Source: Lethocerus indicus
Taxonomy: Eukaryota; Arthropoda; Insecta; Hemiptera; Belostomatidae
Direction of reading: 5' to 3'
Length of the DNA: 64,000 bases
Assembly (NCBI GenBank): GCA_019843655.1
Contig: JACDQD010000006.1
Coordinates: 22,214,246 to 22,278,245 of the forward strand
The notes beneath the pieces are model-generated. The model saw nothing but the letters and a program-made list of their open reading frames with translations, did not search any database and was not told the origin of the DNA. Within the stretch, counting starts at the first letter, position 1. Each line of letters starts with the position of its first letter. Of this stretch, positions 1 through 11,523 are shown in pieces. The translations under genes and the position numbers were made by a program.

Positions 1-66
1 CGCTTTTAAATTGGGGCCGACTCGGCCGGAAAAAAGAAGTAGAAATATCGCCGAAATCCCCCACCT

Positions 67-68
<2 letters not shown>

Positions 69-122
<54 letters not shown>
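69..122. repeat. (CT)n microsatellite
   Basis: An uninterrupted CT/TC dinucleotide run of about 54 bp. Read on the minus strand it is a GA tract, which could bind GAGA-factor-type proteins in insects. That role is inference. The Arg-Glu-rich reading frame through it is an artefact of the repeat. Confidence 0.95.
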
Positions 123-126
<4 letters not shown>

Positions 127-860
127 GTAGCCCTCTCGCAGCCCGCCCTCGTAAATCTCACGCCAGAAAACGCACCGTCGTAAAACAATCCCGGCCAATT
201 ACAGATCACTTCCGTCAGTGTCAAGCCAGCTAAAGCCCTTACATGCCAGGGAAATATGCAATAAAATAATAATAACCAGATATTACATTTCATTAAAACT
301 GAATGACTATAAACTCTGACTGATCACAGATATGAAATTGAAACAGAAACAGGCGTTAATAATTGTATTGGATCATTCCTCCAGTGAAGAATTCCTGCTA
401 ATTATATTGCACCATAGAATATGTAATATACGAATTCCATAGTAATTCGTGAACGCTGCACCAATCTATCCACCAAGAGCCTATATATGAAAAACATATT
501 ACATGCAGTGTAAATCATAAAGTGTGGATTATAAATATCTATCGCAAATTTGATTTAATTTTAATGTATTCATATAAATTACCGATCAATGTTTGATTCA
601 CGCAAGGCGATACAGAAAAAAACGGTATGTCAAAGGAGTCAACCCTGAGCCGATATATGAACTTTCCCCCATTTCTCTGGGGGCCGCTGTAAATACGACT
701 TTCTGGTCTGTAACATTTATGACTTTCGCCTTGTTCATGTTCGAAAATAAGTACCTGAAGAGTTAACGGTCAAGTGTAGGTGTTTTATCACAGCGTAAAT
801 CCATTAAACGACTGTTTAATAACGTGCGGTTTTAATGGTCCCCCCATCGTTCTCACACGC

Positions 861-901
861 TCTCTCTCTCCCTCCCTCCTCTCTCTCTCTCTCTCTCTCT
901 G
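861..901. repeat. Imperfect (CT)n microsatellite
   Basis: A CT-rich run interrupted by a CCCTCCCTCC segment, about 41 bp. It is the second CT/GA tract within the first kilobase, followed by a third at 38.5 kb and a GA/GATA tract at 49.4 kb. Confidence 0.9.
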
Positions 902-2384
902 ACTGGCTGTTGCGAAAAAGCCATTTCGATTTATGATTCCCACTGACAGCCACTCTTGGTTTAACAGCACGGTAGTCGAGGGCGCCGACTCAGCATGTGT
1001 CACAAATATTGCTCGACGTTTTATTATTTCGCCGAGCGGGGGCCGATTTTTGTTCCACGCGCCAGGATTTATCCCGCGATCCACGGCCGGATTTCGCGAT
1101 CGAAAATCTACCAGGAAAAGGTTTGTTAATTTAGGCCAACAAGGAATAGATTGTACGGATAATTTGAACTACCCTACAAGTAGCTGAGATAAGTTTCAAT
1201 CGTTTTTGCGCACCGGTTTTCTTTTTATGCTTTGACTATGGATATCATCATTAGAGGACTCTTCTCACGTCTTCATTTCTCACCATAGGAACTATCGCCG
1301 TGACAACTCTTAAACTTTAACAAAGGGTCGAACAGGGTAGTGGAAAAATATAATTAGACGAATATAGAGGAATTATTTTACAGTTTATTAAGCAAAATAT
1401 CTGTATTTAAATTCGGAAGTAATTGTATTAAACGTTATGACTCCACCGAGTGTACCGAGTGCTCCTCTTGCCACCTGAGGCTGTAGGGGAATTAATTCGA
1501 TTCCCGATGGCGGATACTAACTTTACAATTAACCACACATTTAAAAATCTGTAGAAACCTTTTTACTGTGTAGATAGCTATATATTTTAGTTGTATCATG
1601 GTTTAATTTTTTACCATATAGTTTCAAAAAAAGAAAAAACTAAATACTTTTGGAATATATAGAGTAGAAATGGTATTCCATTCTATTCTATTAAATGTGT
1701 GCTCGATTTGCTGTCCACCAGTTATACGATGGAAATACAATTTTCCATCCGGCACCATCCAGTAATGACAATAAAAAAAGGAACATTCGCAGACGGTGGA
1801 GGAGAAATAAAATTTTTATTCGTAGAAAGTAGATGATGCCGGGCCCGAATCCGGTGGCAAACGACCGTTTCCAGTTGATCCTTTGGGGTGTAGGCAAGCG
1901 AAAGTGAGTGGGGAGGAGCCGGCGCTATTCCAGGCTCGTTAAGTCGCCCAACAGTCGTTATCGCCCGGGCCCCCTCCGCTATACACCGACTATCTGCCGC
2001 GGCAAATATCTCCAGTATCGCCCGCCACCGCCGAGCAAGCCCACCCTATAATTCCGGTCGCAGACTTTACCGTTAGACCCCGCCAGAATATATAATCTTC
2101 AACTTAAAACATATTCTTGCATACAGCGCATAAAGTGAGAGGAACATCCTACGGACTACTAATCGGACAATCGTACAAAAAATATTGTATTAATACACGA
2201 TAATACTTCATTGGATTGAAGAACCCATGATTCCGTTCGTAAATTTCGCTTATTGTTCGTTTTAGAAACGGGAAAGGAAGTAAAACTGTGTTTAAACAAT
2301 GTATTCTCTAAAGGCGACACGCTAAAAGGCCAAGAAACATTAGTCGATTAGTTCATAATTAATAGAAAAGCTTTGTGTTCCTCG

Positions 2385-2385
<1 letters not shown>

Positions 2386-2435
<50 letters not shown>
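2386..2435. repeat. (AT)n microsatellite
   Basis: About 50 bp of uninterrupted alternating A and T. It has no coding potential and is able to extrude a cruciform. Confidence 0.95.
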
Positions 2436-2439
<4 letters not shown>

Positions 2440-3232
2440 GGGCAAATTACAGGTAAAATCTACGCTAATTATTCCAAGCCAATATTTATTTTTTATCCAC
2501 CGTGCAAATTGAGACTGACGTATTTGAGATAGATTGTTAAGTCACAGGAATATTGAATATATCAATTTACAATATTCAATGTTTACAGTAATGAATGCTT
2601 CCAGAAATAAAAGAAGCAAACGCTGATTAAATAATCGTTTGGTTATCCGAAGGAGGAAATAAAAAAGGAAGACAACAATAAAAAGATTAAACTGTGAAAA
2701 ACTTATAAATTATTTTAATTTAAAACCCTTAATAAATTGACGCATAAATCATCATATTTTATTTTATTTAGAATATTTAACAAACAAATGCTTGTCACCA
2801 CTACAGGAATGTCGTTTTTTGACGGGGCTAAAGTGTCGATAAAAGGCCGAAACGAAAATCCCACGTCGTAACAGCGCAAACTGGAACAGCAACTGTCCCA
2901 TTCGTCTCCGCGTCACCGCTGATTATTCGCGGACCGAACACCAAATGATGAATTACGTTGATAATTCCCAATGGTGTTGGGGGGGTTAGGCGAAATCGTG
3001 ATGATTGGGCAAAACGCCCACTTCTCAACATTGCAAACCCGCAATTGTTTATGGGCGAAAAACAAGGGGCTTAGGCTAATAAATTATTTAAAATTATTGT
3101 ACGATGATGTCGCCCATTTCGCAAAACTGATGTATTTTCAATCTCGAAAGAACTAAACAAATTTGTACAGACTGCCATGGCCAACGAATAAAAATTTAAA
3201 AATATAACTTCAGTTAAAAATATAAAATAAAT

Positions 3233-3555
3233 CTTCAGTAGCGGTGTTAGTCACTTTTGGCACTTTGTATGTTTATTGGGCATCCTCACTGCACTGTCAC
3301 TGTCACTTGTACTGTAAGGCGCTAGTACTAAAATGTAAGACAGACCTTTGTTGTGGGCTAGTATTAGGTGCGCCGTACCATTGAAACTAGTAGCGCATTA
3401 AACTGACTACACTACGCGTTTTACAAGTGACAGTGACAGTGCAGTGAGGATGCTAAAAGTGACTAACACCGCCACTGAAGATGGCGAACTGCCGAAACCG
3501 ATCTAGCAAAAGACCAAACCAGCGAGAGGAGACAGAAACACACGAAATCTGCGAT
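3233..3555 (+). mobile_element. Foldback MITE, copy A (outer arms truncated)
   Basis: The left arm begins in CTTCAGTAGCGGTGTTAGTC and the right arm carries its reverse complement, GACTAACACCGCCACTGAAG, before continuing outward through the AGACCAAACCAGCGAGAGG block to about 3,555. Between them is the family loop, read in the orientation defined here as plus (GGCGCTAGTACTAAAATG through CACTACGCGTTTTAC). The left arm lacks the outer ~100 bp present in longer copies. No transposase is encoded, so it would depend on an enzyme supplied elsewhere. I did not find a convincing target-site duplication for this copy. Confidence 0.85.
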
Positions 3556-6500
3556 ACTTTTAATCCTTTCTGTTATTTTCAGTACACGAAACGAGTATTT
3601 AATAAAAAAAAAAATTGTACTGTTTATATTTTATATGGATTACATTATTTACGATTGAGTATGGATGTCACATTGTGGTAATGTACGTGCAAGTATGCGA
3701 TAATTGGAAAAGAGTGTTGTCTGGCGTGTGCATACCCTGCATGTGTTAATTAGCCGAATATTGAGTCGAGAGAATCAGAACATATTTCGGGAATGATACA
3801 GAAATAATTAGGGTTGGGGGCGCAAATTCGGCAGCAAAACAACACGCAAGTCATTCCGCACCTAATTAATCTGGTCCGCCGAAAATTTCGATGGGATTTA
3901 CTATTGACGATAGTAAACGAGATCAAATATCATTTCAGCATCGCTAAAGGGTTGCATTACATGAATTTATTACGCACAGTTTCATTTCGGAGAATTAGAA
4001 AATGTTCGGAAATCTGTATTTTCAAATGAAAAATGTTTTACATCAGGCCCAGAACATTACTAGGAAAAATCGTAGTTTATGCACCGCTCGGTTCCCCGAC
4101 ATCCTTTATAAACCATTCAATCACAGACTTCATACCCCCTTGCTTTAATTGATTAAAAAATTTGACATCCATAGCTGAAAAATCAGAATTTTGAAAAAAC
4201 GCGACGAGGGCACAACACGAGGTTCACTGATGTGTTTCCGGCGAAATTGGTGGACGATCGGAATCATACGATTTAAATCGAGGGTTCTGACAGGCTTAAA
4301 AAATATGATTCATTAGAGACATCATCCCTTCAGTATGAATACAACCCGCACCTGTATTCTTCCCTATTTTATCCCCCCCCCTCCCCCATTTAAATACCCC
4401 TCTTTCTAACATAAACAAGGCCAGTATGCGTGGACTACAAATCAACCCATTACTAAGTATTCCAAATGTTTGGTCTGTAATATTTGAATATCTCGAACAT
4501 CATTATTGAACATACAACAATTGAATATTCGACGACGCCATTATACGAATCAATTACTGGAATTATTATCATGCTCGGTTTCGGAAATATTTGCGAGGAA
4601 ATACCGCATCAAACAACAAAAACAACAATTAAAACCGTGTCGCATCATCAAAGAGCGAACACCTGCGGCTCCCGGACAAAGTGTGTGTTCGTCGAGCAAT
4701 TTTCCAAATTAACCCCATCCTTTAATTACCGCCAATTATAATAAATAGAGCCATGGAACAATGGGGCGGTTTATATTTAAACCGTCAGTGGAAGAGGGAG
4801 GGAGAGAGAAAAGATTAATTCGAACAGAGGGGGAAACGACGGAAATAGGAAAACATAGCACAAGAGCCCTCCTCCCCGCCATTAGTCTGGATGAGGGCCC
4901 TCCAAACCCCGTCGGCATAATAAATTATAATTTAATTCGCCCCCCCCGCTACCCCGGTCGAGATAAATATTTTTTTTCTAAAGCTAAAATTGGTCCCGCT
5001 TAAGTCAGCAAATTAACGCGAGAAAATTTATCGGGACGTTGACATTTTTAGACGGGGTTCGCCGGACGACAGACGTCCGAGCGTCTTTCGGCCGAATTCA
5101 ATTTAGGAAATGTACATGGAATAATGTTCAATGCTATAGAAATAATTGTAAAAGAGCTCGAGTCAATTATAACAAAATCGTTCTTGGACAATTCGGTTTT
5201 GAATGAACTTCGTTTTTCCCTGGAAGTAGGGAACAGTAAATGTCATACCAGTTCGCATAGACACAATAAAACGCGGACGCATTTTTTCAGTTTAAAGACA
5301 GATTAAATATATAATTCTAACGGTTAACGATGTAATTGAGAACAATTTAAAGTGGAATTTGAAATATTTCCATTACGCGCCAAGAATTGTTTCACTTTAT
5401 TATAACTATGCTTGTAATAAGGCCACGCGTAAAAGTTTTTAACCACGACAGGAAAGCATTGATAATATTTCCAATTCTCAGAAATACAGTTAAAATTTAG
5501 ACATGTTCAGTCAAAATCTTCAGTATATACTATTGGCCAAAAATGCCAATAGTATCTATATATATTATATTCGTCCAATTCACGATCGGAACAACGAAAA
5601 AATGCAACCGGCAACACAAAAGTGAGGTGTTATCGCGTTCCACACTCCCCTGGTTGGGCCGGATTTTAAAAGTTATTGAATCAACCGAACGGCTGAATGG
5701 ATTCCGGGTTCGAAGACGCGATTTAAATTAGGCCGTAAAAGTGAAACAAGAGCTCACATAAAAGCTCCGCCATCGAAGGCACCTCCACAGGGCGGAGCGA
5801 CCTTAACATTTTAAAGTGTCACAAAACACACACACAGAGGAGTGCACCTGGGCACAATTAGCTTGACACATGGGCCATTGATTCTTGACTTTAACCCACA
5901 CAAGGCCACAGAGAAAATTCATCGCTGGCAGTCTCATCCAACAAATAAATTAAACCCCAAGCGACCATGTGTTGTTTATGTAACAATTTCCTGAGAACGA
6001 TAATAAAAAACTGTTTACATTTCAGAATATTCTCTCTATGTGGCCACCCAAAGAATGTAGGCATAAAATAATAATATGCTCATTTTCTGAGGATGTTTGG
6101 ACATTAATCTACACCGGTTTCGGGTTGTCATAAACAAGATCATAAATATAGATACTTCAAAACAATATGCCTCCTGAAATTATTTAAATAACATAACTTT
6201 CAATCATGAACGTATTATTTATTTATAACAACAGACACGGAAATTACAAATAATTATATTTCTTAATCTCATACATATAACTCGCACAAAAAAGGAGGTT
6301 TTTTCCATTAGTGGTTATTGTGCCACCGCTTGGTAGGCATTTTGAAGGGCACTCAACCAAGACCGGAGGTGGGCCACAGATAGGAACAGTTGTATAGGAA
6401 CAAACAATGTCATTTGGCCCAACAATGGAGTGCATTGTTGGTACCACTCGTGTGCAAACGGGTAAAAACTGTGTTGAGGTAGACCGGATTGGATTCGATT

Positions 6501-9500
6501 GCAATTCGCCAAATACACCTGAATATACTACTCGTTTTAGCTCAGTCTCTTGTTTACGAAACACAATACCGGTAAATCTCGACTTATTTTATTGCGATGA
6601 TTTTCGTAAATGGGCACAAGTTCTTATAAAATAATAGGTGACTAAAATTGGGTTTGGTGCCCTGGCACGGATCGGGGTCCCGGGGCTGTTCTCAGCCGTT
6701 GAAAGCGGGGGCTGGGGGATTTTATTTAAAGGAAGCCGTTATTCAGAAAGAACTGCGCCCCCGACCGCCCCAGCTCCGGGATAACATCTGAGCCGCTTTA
6801 TTGAACAACAGTCGTAAATACTATATCGTTATAATAAAGAACGTGATTTAGATATTTCTGGTCGCCTCCGTTGGCGGGGTCCTTCTCCTTGATATCCGAG
6901 AGAAAGCCCCGGTCCTAGAATATCGGGAGAATTATGTCCCCCACCGTCCTTTGGGGCTATAACGCGTTACGAATGTGAATGTATCCATTTCCAGGCGGAA
7001 TGGCCAATATCGAGATAATGTCTGAAATTTATCGTAAATCTTATTTATAATCATAATAATAAGATGATAATGAAGGTATTGAATGCTTATTGAAAGATTA
7101 AAGGGTGTCTCAAGTAACGTAATAATAATAAGAATAAAAATATGACAGTGGCTTTCTGAATTATAAGCTGCAGTTCTATCGCTATACAGTATTATGTCTG
7201 TAATCGTTTCAATTATAAAAATTAAAAATATGCTATCTCATTTATTATTAGAATTTTACAGGGCTGTAATATCGAAAGGGCGGTTGGCCGACGCGAACAA
7301 ACTGCATGTTTGACAGGGACGTGGCCAATATATCTAACATCTGGGCAAAGCAATCTACAGGGGAACAATTTCCCCGGAGACTGCCCGTCAATAACCATTG
7401 ATAAAATTAATACAAGACCGAATCTCTCGGGCAAAACCAATCTCGACGACATCGATCTAGTGATAGAATAGCGGCAAAACAAAGCGCTGCTGGTTCTCGT
7501 TTATTGGGAATTAGCGCCCGATCAACAGATGGTAACAACCTTTAAGACATCGAAAACTGTATATTCAAATATAATTTGACTATAAAATTATTTTTGGTTT
7601 GGTTGTGTTAACCCAACGGTGTACCCGCCACTGATTCCCTCCCCGGAAGCTTTAACTAACTAAGATAAGAACAAGGTTCTTCCTAATTTGGCAATCTTTT
7701 GAAAATGACCTGAATATGACATATGAATATGACATATTTATACAATTTAATTCGTCAGTAATGCAACCTCTTCATCGGTGAGGCGTGTCCTTATAATGAA
7801 GAACACGATAATTTGGTTGTTGAATCCAAAAAACGGATTGTAAATGTCGATGCAAACTGCTCACAAATATATTAAGAATTATATCTCATTAACGTAAAAC
7901 AGAAAAAACTAGCTTCACTATTATATTTAAGTTTCTAAAAATTTCCGCCTACCAAACAGTACTGCGAAATTCATACGTAGAAGAGTTAGTTTGATGAATC
8001 GTAATCAATTAATTCTTAATGTCTCATGTCTAAAATGTAAAATAACAAACAAAATAAATTTCGCTTTCAATTCTTCTTGGCCGTTATACGGCCCAGACTT
8101 GAAATATAATGAGTGGAGGACGGAACTTAGTGCGGAGCCGTCCACCTGGCGGCCACCGGGCGACATCTGGCCCCTCTCTAAAACTACATTTATTAAAAAA
8201 GAAAACGAATTTCAGTTTTTAATTTAAGGCTGGTATTTATATTTTTAAAATGTATTCAAAATCGGAATACAGTCTTGAAATTAGGCCAGTTTCTTCATCT
8301 AACAATTTTCGGCAGTAAAAAAACATAATTAGCACCCGGCTAAATTTTTCCAGGTAAAACAGATTTATGTATAATGTTCAGTATACATTTTTAAAAATTA
8401 TATTTTTATATCGTGTCTATTGTTTACAAATAATCAAATACATTATACATTGTTCATGGAGCTACTAGGTAGAATGGACGGATAATGTAAAGAAAACAAT
8501 GTTATTTCTCCTCCGAAATTAGGATGGGTAGATCTTTTATTGAAGTTCATTTTTGAATTTTGAAAATCAAAACGATCCGATTAAATTATTATCCCCACCC
8601 TATCGCCGATTTACTCAATTAGCGTACATATATTATACATATTTCTGGTTACGACCGGAGACTCGGCCCCACTACCGGACTCCAGTTCGGAACAAGAGTA
8701 ACTAGGGACAGTTCTATCCCAGTACCATGAATACATCTGCATAACAGAGGGGTCGCGTGTAGGGGAAACGTTCCCGAACACGCTGAAACCGGTTGGCGGG
8801 CTCCGAAATTCCACCGTCCACACCGAGAGAACAACAAATCCCCCTAGGGATTTGTTTCCTACACACTTGTAAAAGCTCAGCATGCTCCTAAGAATTAGGG
8901 GCTGATTAACTAACTTACACAGTTTGTAGTTTGAGTCCAACAAATTTTCCAGTACCCTGAGTTGTTCTCAAACGATGTCACGATGCGAAATTGAAGGAAA
9001 TAGTAGTAATAACACTACTAGATCTTCGGTGTAAAACTGTCTCTTTTATATCTTATATATCCTATCATAAATAAATACTCATAAACAGCCCTCGGTATAA
9101 TATACTTGCATTCATTCATCACGCATTCAGTACAGTATGTTAAATAATCCCCCTTTTCGGGTAGACTAACGATTGCGAAATAAAAACAAATATTGGACGA
9201 GTTAACGGGGGAGTCCTCCATTAATAACCAGCAATGACAGGAGTCGGCCGGGAGAGGGATATTTTTTCCTTTTGTTTAAACCGCCCGCACTTTTGGCCCT
9301 TTTCATATAAAAACGGATATATACCATTTGTCACGGGTCACGATTCGTTCTGTTCCTTCAAATAATTCCTGTTGTTCTCAATAACGCATCAATTCATGAA
9401 TATGAGTCGTACATGAATATTAAAGAAAGAATTATCGAACATGATCACAAATTAAGTTTAATTAGTACCGACATATTAGCTGTATTCAATCAATTTGAAT

Positions 9501-11033
9501 ATGACTGGCAAATAAAGAATTTTTTCAAATACAAATGATATAGTGTCGAGAACTGTTGTGCCATTGATAAATATACTTGCAACAATATATGAATTTTTAT
9601 GTATATATTATTTTCCATATAGTGTCCGGTATAAATATTTTTCAACGTCTCTCGCCACGCCTCCGAAACTGTCAGAGCCACCCGGAAGGGACGACTAAAG
9701 ATTCGGACTTAAAAACAATCGTAGGGTGGCGACCCCGCCATTATTAACCGGTAATTACAGAGGGGTGGGCGGGGGTCGTTCGTTTCGGGCCGGATTCGTT
9801 TCCTTTGTGCCGGTCACGTGCTAGCTTATCCCGGGCTCGATGGTGACCCGGCAGGTGCGCCACGGTTCGAAATTCCCTTCTGTATTTACGACGTCGACAG
9901 GGGGGGGGGCTTCGGGGGTTTACGCGGTGCGAGGTGGGCCGAGTGTGTAACAGGGAGAGAAAATTATAGCTCCGCCTTGTCCGGGGGATGATTTTTATCC
10001 GCTGAATGAAACTAAACCTCTTCAACCCCTCCTATTTTCTGAATGTTACTCACCTGTACAGACAAAGACTCAGTAAATTTTAGTGTAGAAATTAAAAACT
10101 ACTAAGGAAAACATCCTTTGAGGACGAGGAGTATCGGCATTAGTAAGCATATTAAAATTAAACTGAGTTATGTTTTATGTTATGCCACAATTTTGCGCAA
10201 CTGACCTATCGTCTATCCCAGTTGTCAGAAAAGCTAGATTTCGCCCTGTATTATTTATTATATAAAGCTTGGATATATCCTGGTTACTGCTACCTATTAA
10301 GTTCCATTATTAGGCTTTAATGACATTTCTTTATTACTCTTCATTCTGAGCACCCGTAAAAATAGAAATCTCATAACATAATGACTGGAACCACATTACA
10401 ATGCGCTTTTTAACACTTATTATAAACCTGTTATTGTAATTTTTCAGCCGCCATACTTCTTATACATAGGTATAAATAATTATCTATAAACTAATATAGG
10501 ATATATAAAAGTTTAAATCCTCGAAAGGGGATTATAGAAACTGGGCCGTTGGTAAGATAAAATAATTCTAATTCATGAAGGTGATTTAGGGCTCGCATTT
10601 AAAAATTCTTGCCAGAGGCGCAAGAAAATTCCTCTGGCCTGTTTCCACTTAATGTATAAAAGGATCAGTATGCCTCTTGAGTAATTCATTTTCTTCTTGG
10701 CCTCCTCTTGGAATTAGTTCCCCGCTATATATTGCAGTTCTTCTTTAATGAAACCGCACAGACAGACTTATTAACAGGGCATTAATTTATCTACAATCGA
10801 GTTGTTCAGACTCGCAATTGAATCGATAGAAAAAAATAACTGAAAATTTTGGAAATTAACACATATTATTTAATAGCAGCGCATAATTTACCCACAATAA
10901 TGTACGTGCGAAGATATGAAATATAGGGTGCGTTGTATAATATATATTGTTTAACTGTATACACAATAGTAAGCCTTTAAAGAATTGATGATGTAAAGGT
11001 CCAAATCAGAGTGAGGAGAAATTTAAGAAACCC
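3556..11033. other. Non-coding stretch, no gene recognised
   Basis: About 7.5 kb between two foldback elements. Open frames are short and overlap on both strands without family motifs. GC-richer islands occur near 4.7-5.0, 6.65-6.95, 8.6-8.9 and 9.7-10.0 kb. It contains a perfect 11-bp-stem hairpin near 5.53 kb and a 13-bp tandem duplication (TGAATATGACATA twice) near 7,711-7,736. A segment at about 6.3-6.55 kb has unusually even base composition and overlapping open frames, but I could not match it to a gene or transposon. Confidence 0.5.
5527..5555. repeat. Perfect inverted repeat (hairpin)
   Basis: ATACTATTGGC is followed after 7 nt by its exact reverse complement GCCAATAGTAT, giving an 11-bp stem. 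It is too short for a microRNA precursor. It could be a protein-binding palindrome or a chance feature of AT-rich DNA. Confidence 0.6.
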
Positions 11034-11523
11034 AAGTGCCATAGTTAGTTTAACGTACCTGTTTAGTGGTCTGCGAGGGGTTGGAATACCGTAGATTTCA
11101 TGTGTTTCTGTCTCCTCTCGCTGGTTTGATCTTTTGCTATACCGGTTTCGGCTGCTCGCCGTCTTCAGTAGCGGTGTTAGTCAATTTCGGCACTTTGGAT
11201 GTTCTTTGGGCATCCTCACTGCACTGTCACTGTCACTTGTACTGTAAGGCGCTATATGTAAGGCGCTAATACTAAAATGTAAGACAGACCTTCGTTGCGG
11301 GCTATTACTAGGTGCGCCGTACCATTGGAACTAGTAGCGCAATAAACTGAATACACTACGCGTTTACAGTACAAGTGACAGTGACAGTGCAGTGAGCATA
11401 AAACATCCAAAGTGCCAAAAGTGACTAACACCGTTACTGAAAATGGCGAGTAGCCGAAACCGGTCTAGCAAAAGACCAAACCAGCGAGAGGAGACCGAAA
11501 CACACGAAATCCAAAGTGCCATA
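11034..11523 (+). mobile_element. Foldback MITE, copy B, with 10-bp direct repeats
   Basis: This is a near-complete copy. AAGTGCCATA at 11,034-11,043 recurs at 11,514-11,523 and is a candidate target-site duplication. The element starts GTTAGTTTAACGTACCTG, runs through the left arm (GGTCTGCGAGGGGTTGGAAT, then the CTCGCTGGTTTGATC block), a loop of roughly 140 bp, and a right arm that is the reverse complement of the inner left arm. The loop contains a short duplication (GGCGCTATATGTAAGGCGCT) shared with the 23.4, 46.5 and 52.8 kb copies and absent from the 3.2 and 27.0 kb copies. The outer right arm is missing the GGTATTCCAACCCCTCGC end. No transposase is encoded. Confidence 0.88.

Larger units (their letters stand above)
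1..3232. other. Non-coding AT-rich stretch, no gene seen
   Basis: No ORF here resembles a known protein. The open frames are short, and those at the left edge and near 0.8-1.1 kb run through CT microsatellites and so give artefactual Arg-Glu repeats. The stretch contains two CT tracts and one AT tract, listed separately, and a GC-richer island near 1.9-2.1 kb with many CpGs. I see no tRNA, rRNA or transposon boundary. Confidence 0.6.

Noticed and set aside
6..293. Open frame with long Arg-Glu repeat (-)
   Set aside because: The repeat is the translation of the CT microsatellite. There is no supporting sequence outside it.
788..1084. Open frame with Arg-Glu repeat (-)
   Set aside because: Same artefact from the second CT tract.
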